Shown here: one piece after another, positions 35,442-45,088 of the stretch | Position numbering within the stretch: the stretch's first letter is position 1 | How the letters are laid out: each line of letters starts with the position of its first letter | Made by a program: the position numbers and the translations under genes | Notes under the pieces: generated by a model | What the model was told of the DNA's origin: nothing | The model's input: only the letters and a program-made list of their open reading frames with translations | Databases searched by the model: none | DNA from: Finegoldia magna ATCC 53516 | GTDB taxonomy: Bacteria; Bacillota; Clostridia; Tissierellales; Peptoniphilaceae | NCBI RefSeq assembly: GCF_000159695.1 | Contig: NZ_CM000955.1 | Location: forward strand, 1,003,473 to 1,067,472 | Direction: 5' to 3' | Length of the DNA stretch: 64,000 nt

Positions 35442-38027
35442 CTATTTCTTTTTGATTCCCAATTCACCATCTACGTTTGTGATAACGACAGTGTCTTTGT
35501 CAGTTACAGTGCCTTTTATCAATTCACGGCCGAGTTTTGTTTCGACGTTGGATTCGATGAATCTCTTAACTGGTCTTGCACCGTACAATACATCGTATGC
35601 TTTGTCGATAATCAAATCTTCTGCAGATTCGTCGATTTCGATAGTGATTTGCCTGTCTTCCAATTGTTTTTGCAACAATGAAACTTGTTTTTCGATAATC
35701 TTGTAGATGTCATCTTTTGTCAATGGTTTGAACATTACGATATCATCAATTCTGTTCAAAAATTCTGGTTTGAATCTGGATTTTAATTCGTCCATTACAG
35801 AATTTCTGCTTTCGTCAGAAATATTTCCGTTATCGTCGATTCCTTCAATCAAATCCATCGAGCCAATGTTACTTGTCATGATGATGATTGTGTTTTTGAA
35901 ATCGACAGTTCTACCTTTGTTGTCAGTCAAACGTCCGTCATCCAAAACTTGCAATAAAATGTTGAACACATCTGGATGCGCTTTTTCGATTTCGTCGAAC
36001 AAAATCACAGAGTATGGTTTTCTTCTAACAGCTTCAGTTAGTTGACCACCTTCATCATATCCAACATATCCTGGAGGCGCTCCAACAAGTCTACTTACTG
36101 CGTGTTTTTCCATATATTCTGACATATCGATACGAATCAAATTCTTTTCGTCATCAAACATATTTTCAGTCAAAGCTTTTGCAAGTTCTGTTTTACCAAC
36201 ACCAGTTGGTCCAAGGAATATAAATGAACCGATTGGTCTGTTGAGTGATTTCAAACCACTTCTAGCCCTGATGATTGCATCTGTCACAGCAGTTACAGCT
36301 TCATCTTGTCCCACAACTCTCTTGTGCAACAACTTGTCCATATTCAAAATCTTGTCGCGCTCTGTTTCCACTAATTTTGTAACAGGAATTGATGTCCACT
36401 TGCTCACAACTTCTGCGATTTCATCTTCAGTTACGCTTTCTTTGATAATAGAATTGTCATCTTCGTCCATTTTCTTGTTCAATTCTTCGAGTTTGTTTTC
36501 AAGTTCGACCAATTTTCCGTATTTTAATTCAGACAATCTTTCAAAATCGTATTTTCTTTGAGCTTCTTCCATTTCGTGTTTAACAGCTTCGATTTCAGAT
36601 TTTGTGTCCTTGATTTCGTCAACCTTGGATTTTTGTTGAGTCCATTCCATATACATCGCATCAAACTCATTTTTAGTATCTTGTAATTCTTTTTCCAAAT
36701 TTTCGAGTCTGATCTTGCTCATCTCATCGTCTTCTTTGTTCAAAGCAGCACGTTCGATTTCAAGTTGCAATATTTTTCTCTTGGTTTCGTCGATGCTTTC
36801 AGGCATAGAATCAATCTCAGTTCTAACCATCGCACTTGCTTCGTCCATCAAATCAATAGCCTTGTCTGGCAAAAATCTGTCTGTAATATATCTGTCCGAC
36901 AAAGTTGCCGCAGCGATTACAGCGTTGTCAGTGATTTTGATTCCGTGATAAATCTCGTACTTGTCCTTGATACCACGCAATATCGAAATCGTGTCTTCAA
37001 CTGAAGGCTCTTCAACCAAAACTTTTTGGAATCTTCTTTCCAATGCGCCATCTGTTTCGATGTATTTTCTGTATTCATCCAAAGTTGTAGCGCCGATTGT
37101 TCTGATTTCACCTCTTGCAAGCATTGGCTTCAACAAGTTCGCTGCATCCATTGCGCCTTCTGATTTTCCAGCTCCAACCAAAGTGTGAATTTCGTCGATA
37201 AACATAATGATTTTGCCATCAGATTCTGCCACTTCTTTTAGAACAGCCTTCAATCTTTCTTCGAACTCTCCTCTGAATTTTGCACCGGCAATCAAACTTC
37301 CCATGTCCAATGCAAAAATAGATTTATTTCTCAAAGTTTCTGGGACATCATCGTTGACAATTCTAAGCGCCAAACCTTCCACAATCGCAGTCTTACCAAC
37401 ACCAGGTTGACCAATTAACACTGGATTGTTCTTCGTTCTACGACTCAAAATCCTAACGCTGTGTCTGATTTCATCGTCACGACCGATAACTGGATCAAGC
37501 TTACCTTCCTTCGCCAAATCAGTCAAGTTACGACCGTATTTTGTCAACACATCAGTCGTATCTTCTGGATTGTCAGAATCTACCTTTTGATTTCCTCTCA
37601 AATCCTTCAAATTAGATGCGAAGTTTTGCTTATTGACATTAAAATCCTTCAACAAAACTGCGCTAACAGTGTTCTTTTCTCCTAAAATACTCATAAAAAT
37701 GTGTTCTACTGACACGAAACTGTCGCCCATGGACTTAGCTTCGTCCTCTGCTTTCAACAAAATTCTTTGAAAAGCAGTGCTTGGATACACACTCGATTGA
37801 CTGTCGTTTTTAGGAAGAGAATCTATTTTTTGATTAAAAGCGCTCACGATTTTTTTGTAATCTGCGCCCAATTTTTGGATAGTCTTTGCAACTATTGAAT
37901 CTGAGTCAGACAACAACGCATAACTTAGATGAACATCCGTAACTTCTGGATTGCCCAACTTTATCGCAGTATTTTGCGCATCTTGAATTGCTTGAACAGA
38001 TTTTTGTGTGAATTTATTTAAATCCAT
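35442..38027 (-). CDS. clpB: ATP-dependent disaggregase ClpB
   Basis: Hsp104-type protein disaggregase of 861 residues, working with DnaK/DnaJ on heat-damaged proteins. The N domain is 1-150. The first AAA+ has Walker A GQPGVGKT at 206-213. A coiled-coil middle domain lies at about 405-525, with alternating Lys/Glu helices, which marks ClpB rather than ClpA/C. The second AAA+ has GPTGVGKTE near 600. The gene follows a DnaJ-like gene by 18 bases and both lie behind a CtsR box. No ClpP-docking loop was recognised, as expected. Confidence 0.96.
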   Translation of the reverse strand: MDLNKFTQKSVQAIQDAQNTAIKLGNPEVTDVHLSYALLSDSDSIVAKTIQKLGADYKKIVSAFNQKIDSLPKNDSQSSVYPSTAFQRILLKAEDEAKSMGDSFVSVEHIFMSILGEKNTVSAVLLKDFNVNKQNFASNLKDLRGNQKVDSDNPEDTTDVLTKYGRNLTDLAKEGKLDPVIGRDDEIRHSVRILSRRTKNNPVLIGQPGVGKTAIVEGLALRIVNDDVPETLRNKSIFALDMGSLIAGAKFRGEFEERLKAVLKEVAESDGKIIMFIDEIHTLVGAGKSEGAMDAANLLKPMLARGEIRTIGATTLDEYRKYIETDGALERRFQKVLVEEPSVEDTISILRGIKDKYEIYHGIKITDNAVIAAATLSDRYITDRFLPDKAIDLMDEASAMVRTEIDSMPESIDETKRKILQLEIERAALNKEDDEMSKIRLENLEKELQDTKNEFDAMYMEWTQQKSKVDEIKDTKSEIEAVKHEMEEAQRKYDFERLSELKYGKLVELENKLEELNKKMDEDDNSIIKESVTEDEIAEVVSKWTSIPVTKLVETERDKILNMDKLLHKRVVGQDEAVTAVTDAIIRARSGLKSLNRPIGSFIFLGPTGVGKTELAKALTENMFDDEKNLIRIDMSEYMEKHAVSRLVGAPPGYVGYDEGGQLTEAVRRKPYSVILFDEIEKAHPDVFNILLQVLDDGRLTDNKGRTVDFKNTIIIMTSNIGSMDLIEGIDDNGNISDESRNSVMDELKSRFKPEFLNRIDDIVMFKPLTKDDIYKIIEKQVSLLQKQLEDRQITIEIDESAEDLIIDKAYDVLYGARPVKRFIESNVETKLGRELIKGTVTDKDTVVITNVDGELGIKKK

Positions 38028-38045
38028 AATTCTTACCTCCTAACA

Positions 38046-38990
38046 TTATTCAGAAATATCGTATAATTGTTTATATAATTCTTCTTGTTCTTCGTTCAAT
38101 TTTGTAGGATTTACGATAGAAATTTCAAGGTACAAATCACCCTTGACGCCTTTCATATCCACAAATCCCTTATCTTTAATCCTAATTCTTTGATTAGCCT
38201 TGATGTTTTTCGGAATCTTAACCTTGATTCTTTCGCCACTAATCGTTTCAACATTGATAGATTTACCAAAATAAGCTTCCCATGGTTTAAGTTCAACCTT
38301 CTTGATGATATTGTGATCTTCAAGCTTGTTGTACACATCAACCAAGTTAATCTTCACATAAATGTCCCCGTCAACGCCGAATTTTTCGCCCTTGACCTTA
38401 ATCTTCTTACCAGGCAAAATCCCTTTCGGAACTTTCAAATTCAAGTTGACACTTTTATCTCCAATCATAAGTCCCAATCTTTTTTCTACACCGTTGTAGA
38501 TATCTGATAATGAAACGGAAATGTCCGTGTCGTATCTTTGCCTTGGTTGAGATTTTCTTCCAGCGCCTTTGAATCCGCCGAAAATGTCGGAAAATCCTCC
38601 GCCGCTACTTTGTCCACCTGAGAAAAACGCGTTGAAAAAGTCCGAGAATCCTCCGCCACTTCCACCAGTTGTGTAAGTGTACGAACCAGAATTCTTGCCG
38701 AAACCTCCAAATCCTCCGAAGTTTCCAAAATCATACGCATTCGGATCGAAGTTTTGTCCTCCTTGGAAATTATAATTGGAGCCAAACATATCGTATTTTT
38801 TACGTTTTTCTTCGTTACCTAAAACCTCATAAGCCTCATTGATTTCCTTGAATTTTTCCTGTGATTTCTCATCGCCTTTATTTAAATCAGGGTGATATTT
38901 CTTGGCGAGTTTTCTGTATGCTTTTTTAATTTCTTGGGAGCTCGCCTTTTTATCCACCCCCAAAACTTTGTAATAATCTTTATATTCCAT
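38046..38990 (-). CDS. DnaJ-like co-chaperone without zinc finger (CbpA type)
   Basis: A 314-residue J-domain protein. The J domain is 1-70 with HPD at 33-35 ([10 protein letters not shown]). A Gly/Phe-rich stretch spans about 75-150. Two C-terminal substrate-binding domains follow ([34 protein letters not shown]). The CxxCxGxG zinc repeats of class A DnaJ are absent, so it is a class B/CbpA-like protein. It stimulates DnaK ATPase and probably feeds clients to the ClpB encoded next. First gene of the operon, controlled by a CtsR site. Confidence 0.92.
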   Translation of the reverse strand: MEYKDYYKVLGVDKKASSQEIKKAYRKLAKKYHPDLNKGDEKSQEKFKEINEAYEVLGNEEKRKKYDMFGSNYNFQGGQNFDPNAYDFGNFGGFGGFGKNSGSYTYTTGGSGGGFSDFFNAFFSGGQSSGGGFSDIFGGFKGAGRKSQPRQRYDTDISVSLSDIYNGVEKRLGLMIGDKSVNLNLKVPKGILPGKKIKVKGEKFGVDGDIYVKINLVDVYNKLEDHNIIKKVELKPWEAYFGKSINVETISGERIKVKIPKNIKANQRIRIKDKGFVDMKGVKGDLYLEISIVNPTKLNEEQEELYKQLYDISE

Positions 38991-39011
38991 AAAAACCTCC
39001 CGTAATTTGTT

Positions 39012-39065
39012 TTTGACTTTCTTTGACCTTGATATTATTATACACCCTTACGAGCGCATAATCAA
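39012..39065 (-). promoter_or_regulatory. Promoter of dnaJ-clpB with CtsR operator
   Basis: On the minus strand, -35 TTGATT (39065-39060), a 17-bp spacer, -10 TATAAT (39042-39037) and a start near 39030. The CtsR box GGTCAAAGAAAGTCAAA lies at 39028-39012, a full match to the consensus RGTCAAANANRGTCAAA, immediately after the start. Two more TTTGACT heptads lie at 39091-39097 and 39111-39117, in 10-bp phase. Confidence 0.88.
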
Positions 39066-39150
39066 TAGTATTTACAATCTTTGCAATTTCTTTGACTTTT
39101 AAATTTTATTTTTGACTTTTGATTATTTTTTTGATTTTCATGATAAATCT

Positions 39151-39816
39151 TTATATCCAAATAGAATGATCCTTGCCCGATCCAACCTCGAAATGATATT
39201 TTACAATTCCCAAATCGACCTTCGCCGACGGAGCAAACCTCGCCTTCGCCTTCACTTTGTCATCCACCAACGTAAGCATAAATTTTTGTTGATTAATCGC
39301 AGTCGGGGCATTCAACGCACAATTCACACCGTCCTTGAACCATTGTGGCGAATCTTCACTCACATTTGACACTTGCTTTGGAAGTTTGCTTTTTCGATTG
39401 TATCCCCAGTTCGCAGGAATTCCGAACGCAATCACAATCACCAAATTTTCGTTTGGCTCTATGTATTTTCTAATATTCTTCTTATTATATGTAAGAGCAA
39501 CCCAGCACGAACCTAAATCCAAATTCATCAGCTCCATCACAAGCTTCTCGCCGTAATATCCACAAGTCTCACTCAAATCATTGCCCACGCCCTTCATAAT
39601 CAGAAAATTATTCACATTTTCAAACTTTCCGTACTTCGCAAGCCTTGAATTAAACCCTTCCTTGTCATCAAACACAGCCTTTATATTCAAATTAGATTCA
39701 CGATTAACCTCATCTACCTTCTCTTCGATAATCTTCTTCACAGAAACGTCAATCTCTTCATCTAAGTATTTTCTAACAGAATGCCTCTTGTGCATCAACT
39801 CTAAAATATCCACCAT
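39151..39816 (-). CDS. Nitroreductase-family flavoprotein
   Basis: A 221-residue FMN-dependent reductase-like protein. The start is placed at MVDILELMHKRHSVRKYLD because a GAGGGGG site precedes it. The frame is open 23 codons further out but those codons show no family match. RHSVRKY is the FMN-phosphate contact region; the middle FGIPANWGY and late NAPTAINQQKF are typical of nitroreductase-like folds of the short Clostridium type. Substrate unknown. Confidence 0.82.
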   Translation of the reverse strand: MVDILELMHKRHSVRKYLDEEIDVSVKKIIEEKVDEVNRESNLNIKAVFDDKEGFNSRLAKYGKFENVNNFLIMKGVGNDLSETCGYYGEKLVMELMNLDLGSCWVALTYNKKNIRKYIEPNENLVIVIAFGIPANWGYNRKSKLPKQVSNVSEDSPQWFKDGVNCALNAPTAINQQKFMLTLVDDKVKAKARFAPSAKVDLGIVKYHFEVGSGKDHSIWI

Positions 39817-39903
39817 GTCCCCCTCATTAAAATATATACTTATTATAATATACCACAAATAGCACCAATTCACGCAAATGAACACAGGGATTTAATATAT
39901 ATT

Positions 39904-39940
39904 AAAGAAGGAAGTTTTCCAATCTAAGAAAACTTCCTTT
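39904..39940 (-). terminator. Terminator after the XRE/membrane gene pair
   Basis: Perfect 12-bp stem AAGGAAGTTTTC/GAAAACTTCCTT (39908-39919, 39928-39939); only a weak T run on the minus strand. Confidence 0.65.
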
Positions 39941-39952
39941 CCAATTTTAATT

Positions 39953-40402
39953 CTACAATTTCTTGCTCCAATATATTTTCAATATCAAAGTTATTATTAT
40001 TTGCGCGATGGCTACTGCTGTAAGTGCAATGAACACTTCGAAGTTTATATAAGACATAACACAGGCGATTACTGCTATGACTAATGACAATATTGGTACG
40101 ATGTTTTTTCCAGATTTCATTCTTATTAATATTTCACGTTCGTCTGTTTCTTTTGTGTACATTTCTTTTAGATATTTTTCGTCTCTGTAGGCTCTTATCA
40201 AACATCCCATGTAAAATACGCAAACTAGTTCTATTCCTGTGAAAAATCCCAAAACATAATCTGTTGTGTCTGCGTTCGTTGGTGATAAGTCTTTCAAATA
40301 TACAGCTCCAATAACTATGGCTACAAGAGAAATTACACAAAATACTATTAATAACGATATTCTACGCGCTATTTCTTTTCTGTAGTTTTGTAAGTTTTTC
40401 AT
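39953..40402 (-). CDS. Four-helix membrane protein paired with XRE regulator
   Basis: A 149-residue membrane protein with four hydrophobic helices (about 14-34, 46-68, 99-115, 121-143) and a charged loop DEKYLKEMYTKETDEREILI. Its ATG abuts the stop codon of the XRE gene and its ribosome site lies inside that gene, so the two are co-translated. HTH plus membrane-protein pairs of this form are common in Firmicutes; the role is not known. Confidence 0.7.
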   Translation of the reverse strand: MKNLQNYRKEIARRISLLIVFCVISLVAIVIGAVYLKDLSPTNADTTDYVLGFFTGIELVCVFYMGCLIRAYRDEKYLKEMYTKETDEREILIRMKSGKNIVPILSLVIAVIACVMSYINFEVFIALTAVAIAQIIITLILKIYWSKKL

Positions 40403-40603
40403 TTAATCATCCTCCTCCATTGTAAATACGTCTTCGATTTTCATTTCGAAAAATTTTGCGATTTTGAATGCAAGTGGTAGCGATGCGATGTATTTTCCGT
40501 TTTCTATAGATGTGATAGTTTGTCTTGTCACTCCAACTTCATTCGCCAATTCTTCTTGTGTAATTTTGTTTTCTTTTCTTAATTGTGAAATAATATTTTT
40601 CAT
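40403..40603 (-). CDS. XRE-family transcriptional regulator
   Basis: A 66-residue helix-turn-helix protein, KITQEELANEVGVTRQTITS, with a short tail. No second domain. It resembles YozG/Cro-like regulators that control the membrane protein next to them. The promoter upstream carries repeated and inverted elements suited to self-control. AAAGGAG ribosome site. Confidence 0.88.
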   Translation of the reverse strand: MKNIISQLRKENKITQEELANEVGVTRQTITSIENGKYIASLPLAFKIAKFFEMKIEDVFTMEEDD

Positions 40604-40615
40604 TTTTGCTCCTTT

Positions 40616-40677
40616 GCAAAGTTCACTTTACATTTTTAGTATAGTATGCTTTACATTTTTTGTCAAGTAAACTTTGC
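40616..40677 (-). promoter_or_regulatory. XRE promoter with inverted and direct repeats
   Basis: Consensus -35 TTGACA (40666-40661), 17-bp spacer, -10 TATACT (40643-40638). GCAAAGTT at 40616-40623 and AACTTTGC at 40670-40677 are inverted around the promoter, and ATGTAAAG occurs twice. Likely the operator of the XRE protein. Confidence 0.75.
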
Positions 40678-40689
40678 ATTTTCTTAAAT

Positions 40690-40725
40690 AAAAAAACTAC
40701 GAGCAATACCCGCCCGTAGTTTTCG
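40690..40725 (-). terminator. Terminator after proS
   Basis: Perfect 9-bp stem AAAACTACG/CGTAGTTTT, T run on the minus strand. Confidence 0.85.
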
Positions 40726-40743
40726 TTTTAAAATCAAATTAAA

Positions 40744-42474
40744 TTATCTATACAATCCACCAACTGATTTTAAGTTAGCGTTGATGATTTCCATTACTTT
40801 TTCGTAGGCTTCTTGTGATGACATTTCAACATTTTCAAGTGTTTTTCTTTCTGAAAATTCTACTATATCTTCATCTGCTTTCTTTCCGACAGTTATTCTC
40901 AATGGAATTCCTATTAAATCACGGTCGTTGAATTTGACTCCGACTCTTTCTTTTCTGTCATCTAGTAGAACTTCTACTCCTTGAAGAAGTAATTTTTCGT
41001 AAAGTTTTTCTGCAAGTGTATTTTGTTCATCATTTTTTGTATTAACAATCGTGATGATTACGTGATATGGAGCTACAACTAATGGCCAAATCATTCCCTT
41101 GTCGTCGTGATTTTGTTCCACAATTGCGCTGACACTTCTTGTAACGCCGATTCCGTATGATCCCATCCAGAAGAATTGTTCTTTTCCATTTTCATCCAAG
41201 AATGTTGCATTCATACTCTTGGAATATTTTTGTCCCAATTGGAAGATATTTCCAACTTCGATTCCCCTTTTGAATTTCAATGGAGATTTTGTTTCAGGAT
41301 CGATATCCCCTTCTTGTACCATCAATAAATCTTCTACGATTTCTCCTTCGAAATCATCTCCATAGTTTACATTTTTGATGTGGTAGTTTTCTTCATTCGC
41401 TCCAACGACGAAGTTTTTAATTTGTGTAACTCTTGAGTCGATTATGATTCTTGAATCTAGTCCGATTGGTCCAGTAAATCCTGGTGAGCTGTTCAAAGCT
41501 AGGATGTCTTTTTCTTCCATCATTTCGATTTCGTGTTCTGGACATTTCAAATAACTTACAAGTTTGGACATATTAAGTTCACGATCTCCTGGTATGAACA
41601 CTATTACAGGTTTTCCTTCTACCATCAAATCCACAGCCTTCAAGCAATGTGCTGCGTCAACATTCAAGAAATCACTTACTTCTTCTATTGTTTTGCAGTT
41701 TGGTGTGAGGACTTTTTCTGATGGAAGTTTTTCTACATTTTCATCGTTTACTTGATAGTACACGTATGCTTTTTCGTCAGTTGCTGCGAAATCACTGTCA
41801 TCGCTGTAGCAAATCACACCTTCACCTACATCGCTTAATGCGATAAATTCGTGTGAACTGTTGCCACCCATTGCGCCACTGTCTCCAGCTACGATTTTGT
41901 ACTCCAAACCAAGTCTGTTGAATACAACTTCATACGCTCTCCACATGTTCATGTAAGCTTCACGCATCGCTTCTTCATCTACATCAAATGTGTAAGAGTC
42001 TTCCATCAAGAATTCTCTGGAACGGTTGATTCCAAATCTTGGTCTTTTTTCATCACGGTATTTTGTTTGGATTTGGTAAATATTAAGTGGAAGTTGCTTG
42101 TAGCTTTTGATTTCACCTTTTACTAAATCTGTAAAATATTCTTCGGCTGTTGGTCCAAGGCAGAATTCACGATTATTTCTGTCTTGTAGCTTGAACATTT
42201 CCGGTCCAAATGTCTTCCATCTTCCAGATTCTTCCCAGATTTCACGTGGTTGAGTTACTGGCATGTGGATTTCTTGTGAACCGTAGTTGTCCATTTCTTC
42301 ACGAACGATGTTTTCCACCTTTCTTACAATTCGATAGCCCAATGGCAAATAACTGTACAATCCTGCTGCTGTTTTTCTAATCATGCCAGCTCTTAATAGA
42401 AGCTTATGGCTTGCTATTTCCGCATCTTGTGGATCCTCTCTTAAAGTTGGCATATAAAATTTATTCATTCTCAT
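40744..42474 (-). CDS. proS: Prolyl-tRNA synthetase
   Basis: Charges tRNA-Pro with proline. 576 residues, bacterial type: class II motifs at the N-terminal part ([38 protein letters not shown]), an editing insertion domain (YbaK-like) at about 230-400, and a C-terminal anticodon-binding domain ([20 protein letters not shown]). A T-box leader upstream senses uncharged tRNA. Confidence 0.97.
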   Translation of the reverse strand: MRMNKFYMPTLREDPQDAEIASHKLLLRAGMIRKTAAGLYSYLPLGYRIVRKVENIVREEMDNYGSQEIHMPVTQPREIWEESGRWKTFGPEMFKLQDRNNREFCLGPTAEEYFTDLVKGEIKSYKQLPLNIYQIQTKYRDEKRPRFGINRSREFLMEDSYTFDVDEEAMREAYMNMWRAYEVVFNRLGLEYKIVAGDSGAMGGNSSHEFIALSDVGEGVICYSDDSDFAATDEKAYVYYQVNDENVEKLPSEKVLTPNCKTIEEVSDFLNVDAAHCLKAVDLMVEGKPVIVFIPGDRELNMSKLVSYLKCPEHEIEMMEEKDILALNSSPGFTGPIGLDSRIIIDSRVTQIKNFVVGANEENYHIKNVNYGDDFEGEIVEDLLMVQEGDIDPETKSPLKFKRGIEVGNIFQLGQKYSKSMNATFLDENGKEQFFWMGSYGIGVTRSVSAIVEQNHDDKGMIWPLVVAPYHVIITIVNTKNDEQNTLAEKLYEKLLLQGVEVLLDDRKERVGVKFNDRDLIGIPLRITVGKKADEDIVEFSERKTLENVEMSSQEAYEKVMEIINANLKSVGGLYR

Positions 42475-42511
42475 AATTTACATGTTCCTTTCTTTGGTGT
42501 ATTTAATATGT

Positions 42512-42736
42512 ATCTAAAAAAAGATCCTCCGTCACGAAGACGAAGGATCGCTATACCACTTCTAGTTTGTTAGTTATAAGGTGACAACCCTATGATTTTG
42601 ACATAATCTCCGAGTTAGGTTCATTCTATCGTAAATGAAAGTTTCCACCTTACACTTTCTCTCTGAAAAATCGTATAGAACTAATATTCTCTTCATCGAT
42701 ACATTAGATTGTATCAGAATAGAATGTTTTTGTAAA
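42512..42736 (-). promoter_or_regulatory. T-box leader and promoter of proS
   Basis: Promoter on the minus strand: -35 TTTACA (42736-42731), 17-bp spacer, -10 TACAAT (42713-42708). The leader ends with a T-box-type antiterminator sequence AGAAGTGGTATAGCG (42563-42549) that overlaps a terminator stem GATCCTTCGTC/GACGGAGGATC (42549-42523) and seven Ts. This is the tRNA-sensing layout used before aminoacyl-tRNA synthetase genes. I could not fix the specifier codon with certainty; a CCT lies in a suitable place near 42612. Confidence 0.85.
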
Positions 42737-42741
42737 GATTA

Positions 42742-45075
42742 CTATTTTATTTTTTCAACAATTCTTGATTTTGTTTCAAAATTATTGTCTGTTCCTGTGA
42801 ATGAAGAATCTTTAACTGCCAAATCACTCATAGCATCGATGATGTCTTTGAATTTGTTCAAATCTTTTGTCTTGTTGGATAATTCATCAATTCCTTTTTC
42901 TTTGTATTCTTTTAATTTGGAACTGAATTCTTTTTGTCCAGAAGCAAGCTTGTCGCTACCTGATTTTAATTGTCCAGTTGATGAATCTAATTTTCCAAGT
43001 CCATCATTTAACATATTGATTGCATTACTCATTGGAATGATGGCTTTTTCATTGATTTGTGACAATGAAGATAAAAGAGCTGATTGTTTGTTGAATTCTT
43101 GTAATCCACCAGATAATTTTGATGAGCCTTCAACTAATGCGCTTGAATTCTTGTCCAATTCTTCCATTCCATTTAAAAGCATTGCCATTGCTTTTTCATT
43201 TTGCAATGTTCCTTCTTTTAATGTTTGTGATCCACCTTTGATTTGACCTGTTGCATCGTCAAGTTTGTCGATGGAATCCTTCAATGTTGATAATCCGTCT
43301 GCACCGTTCAATGCACCACCCATTTGTCCCAATCCTTGAGATAATTGGTTAGAAGAATCTACAAGTTTTGCTTTTGATTGATTCATAGCAGCTGATGTTC
43401 TCATAAGCGCATTGGATAAATCAGCGTTTCCTTGTGATAATGCACTTGAGCTTTGTGCTAGTTGTGCCAATGCTGCTTGTAGTTTTTGTTGCCCAGCATT
43501 TTGTGAACCAGCATTTCTAATGGATTCTGCTTGAACGTACATTACATTTTTTTGTGCTTGAAGATATGCAATTGTGTCACTTAATTGTCCTTCTTCATTT
43601 TTTGCTTGTAATTGTTGGATTGCATTGTTCAATCCCTCAGCTGAGTTCTCAAGTCCACGTGCGATTTTTTCTGCGCTTGCACTTCCATCAGCTCCACCTG
43701 CTAATTGTGCTACTTGTTGTAATTTTTCGTTGAATTGTGCGCTTGAATCTTTTAATTGTTGAGATTTTCCTGAAATTTGTTCAACTGTATCTGCTAATTG
43801 ACCATAACTTCCTGCCAAGCCATTCAATCCGTTTGATAATTGTGATGATTTTTCAAGTAGTTGGTCTTTTTGTGCAGTCATTTCTTTCATATTTTCAGTT
43901 CCAGCTCTTAATTGTGAAGTCGCATCTTTTAATTTGCCAACTCCATTGTCCAAATCAGTTGCACCTTTGGCTAGTTTTTCGGAGCCTTCTTTGATCTTAG
44001 CTGTGTTTTCTTTGATTTTTCCAACAGCAGCTGTGTAGTCCGAAATTCCGTTGTATAATTTCAAGCTACCGTCGTTCATTTGAGCTACATATCCTTGTAT
44101 AGGACCTACTTTTGATTGTATTCCTGAGAATTTGCCTTGCATTTGTTGTGTAGATGATGCAAGTTTTTGTGAACCTGAGTGAAGTTTTGTAACTCCTGTT
44201 TGCATTTGTGAAATTCCTGAGTTTAGTTTGTCTTGTCCTTCAGATAATTTTACTGATGCATCTACAAGTTTTTGTGAATTATCTTGTAATTCTTTAACAC
44301 CGTTTTGAAGTTTGTCCAATGAATCGATGTTCTTTTTTTCTTGGAAGAATTCGTTAGTGATTACAGAGTAGATTTCTACTGGTTTGTAATCTTTGATGTC
44401 CATTTCAACTGAAACTTCGTCCTTGAAATTATCCAATTCTTTGTCTTCTACAATTTTACTCAAGTTTTGTTTCATACCTGGTGTCATAACTGTAGTTACT
44501 ATTTCATTCTTGCCGTCTTTTACAACTTTTATATCATCTGATGTGATGTTTTCTACTTTTTCATCGTCAAATGTCATCGCTGCTACAACGACATATGGTG
44601 AATATACATTTCTTGATTGTCCGTCAATTGTTTTGGCTTCGTATCTGTTATTTTTAGAAGTGATTACAATCTTCAAATGACCAGATTTTCCTTCCAATTC
44701 AGAAGCTTTCATTTCTTTTCCATCTAAGAAGTATTTTACAGATACATCCACTGGAAGTTTTTTGTCAGTGTCACCTTTGTAGTAGATGTCTTTTTTGTTT
44801 TCATCTAATTTCAAATATCCATTTTCAGATTTTAGTTCTTTGTCTGTTTTCAAATCTTTTACATTTGTCAAATTAGATTTGTCGTTTGCTTTTATATTTT
44901 TATCTGAATTTAACCACACAGAAACTGATTTGTCTTTGATTTCGTTACCTTCTACTGTTACATAAACTGTTTCTGATTTTTTGATTAAATCTTGTTGTTC
45001 TGCAAATGAAAGATTAGCAAATGTCATTGAAGATATCAAAGTTAATGCTAACACTTTTTCGATATTTTTTTTCAT
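42742..45075 (-). CDS. Exported protein with XXXLXXG heptad repeats
   Basis: A 777-residue exported protein. Signal peptide 1-25 (ends SFA-E), a beta-rich N-terminal third, and then some 450 residues of heptads of the form L/V-xx-G-xxx (LQNGVKELQDNSQKLVDASV, LNSGISQMQTGVTKLHSGSQ). These are long coiled coils like those of YhgE/Pip-related proteins. There is no C-terminal membrane helix, unlike YhgE. It follows the MMPL pump gene by 13 bases and is the last gene of a tetR-mmpL operon. It likely works with the pump outside the membrane. Confidence 0.82.
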   Translation of the reverse strand: MKKNIEKVLALTLISSMTFANLSFAEQQDLIKKSETVYVTVEGNEIKDKSVSVWLNSDKNIKANDKSNLTNVKDLKTDKELKSENGYLKLDENKKDIYYKGDTDKKLPVDVSVKYFLDGKEMKASELEGKSGHLKIVITSKNNRYEAKTIDGQSRNVYSPYVVVAAMTFDDEKVENITSDDIKVVKDGKNEIVTTVMTPGMKQNLSKIVEDKELDNFKDEVSVEMDIKDYKPVEIYSVITNEFFQEKKNIDSLDKLQNGVKELQDNSQKLVDASVKLSEGQDKLNSGISQMQTGVTKLHSGSQKLASSTQQMQGKFSGIQSKVGPIQGYVAQMNDGSLKLYNGISDYTAAVGKIKENTAKIKEGSEKLAKGATDLDNGVGKLKDATSQLRAGTENMKEMTAQKDQLLEKSSQLSNGLNGLAGSYGQLADTVEQISGKSQQLKDSSAQFNEKLQQVAQLAGGADGSASAEKIARGLENSAEGLNNAIQQLQAKNEEGQLSDTIAYLQAQKNVMYVQAESIRNAGSQNAGQQKLQAALAQLAQSSSALSQGNADLSNALMRTSAAMNQSKAKLVDSSNQLSQGLGQMGGALNGADGLSTLKDSIDKLDDATGQIKGGSQTLKEGTLQNEKAMAMLLNGMEELDKNSSALVEGSSKLSGGLQEFNKQSALLSSLSQINEKAIIPMSNAINMLNDGLGKLDSSTGQLKSGSDKLASGQKEFSSKLKEYKEKGIDELSNKTKDLNKFKDIIDAMSDLAVKDSSFTGTDNNFETKSRIVEKIK

Positions 45076-45088
45076 TATTTATTCTCCT

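Noticed and set aside
42742..44300. DNA tandem repeat in the heptad-repeat protein gene
   Set aside because: The repetition is at protein level (seven-residue pattern) with much variation at DNA level, so it is a coiled coil and not a satellite.
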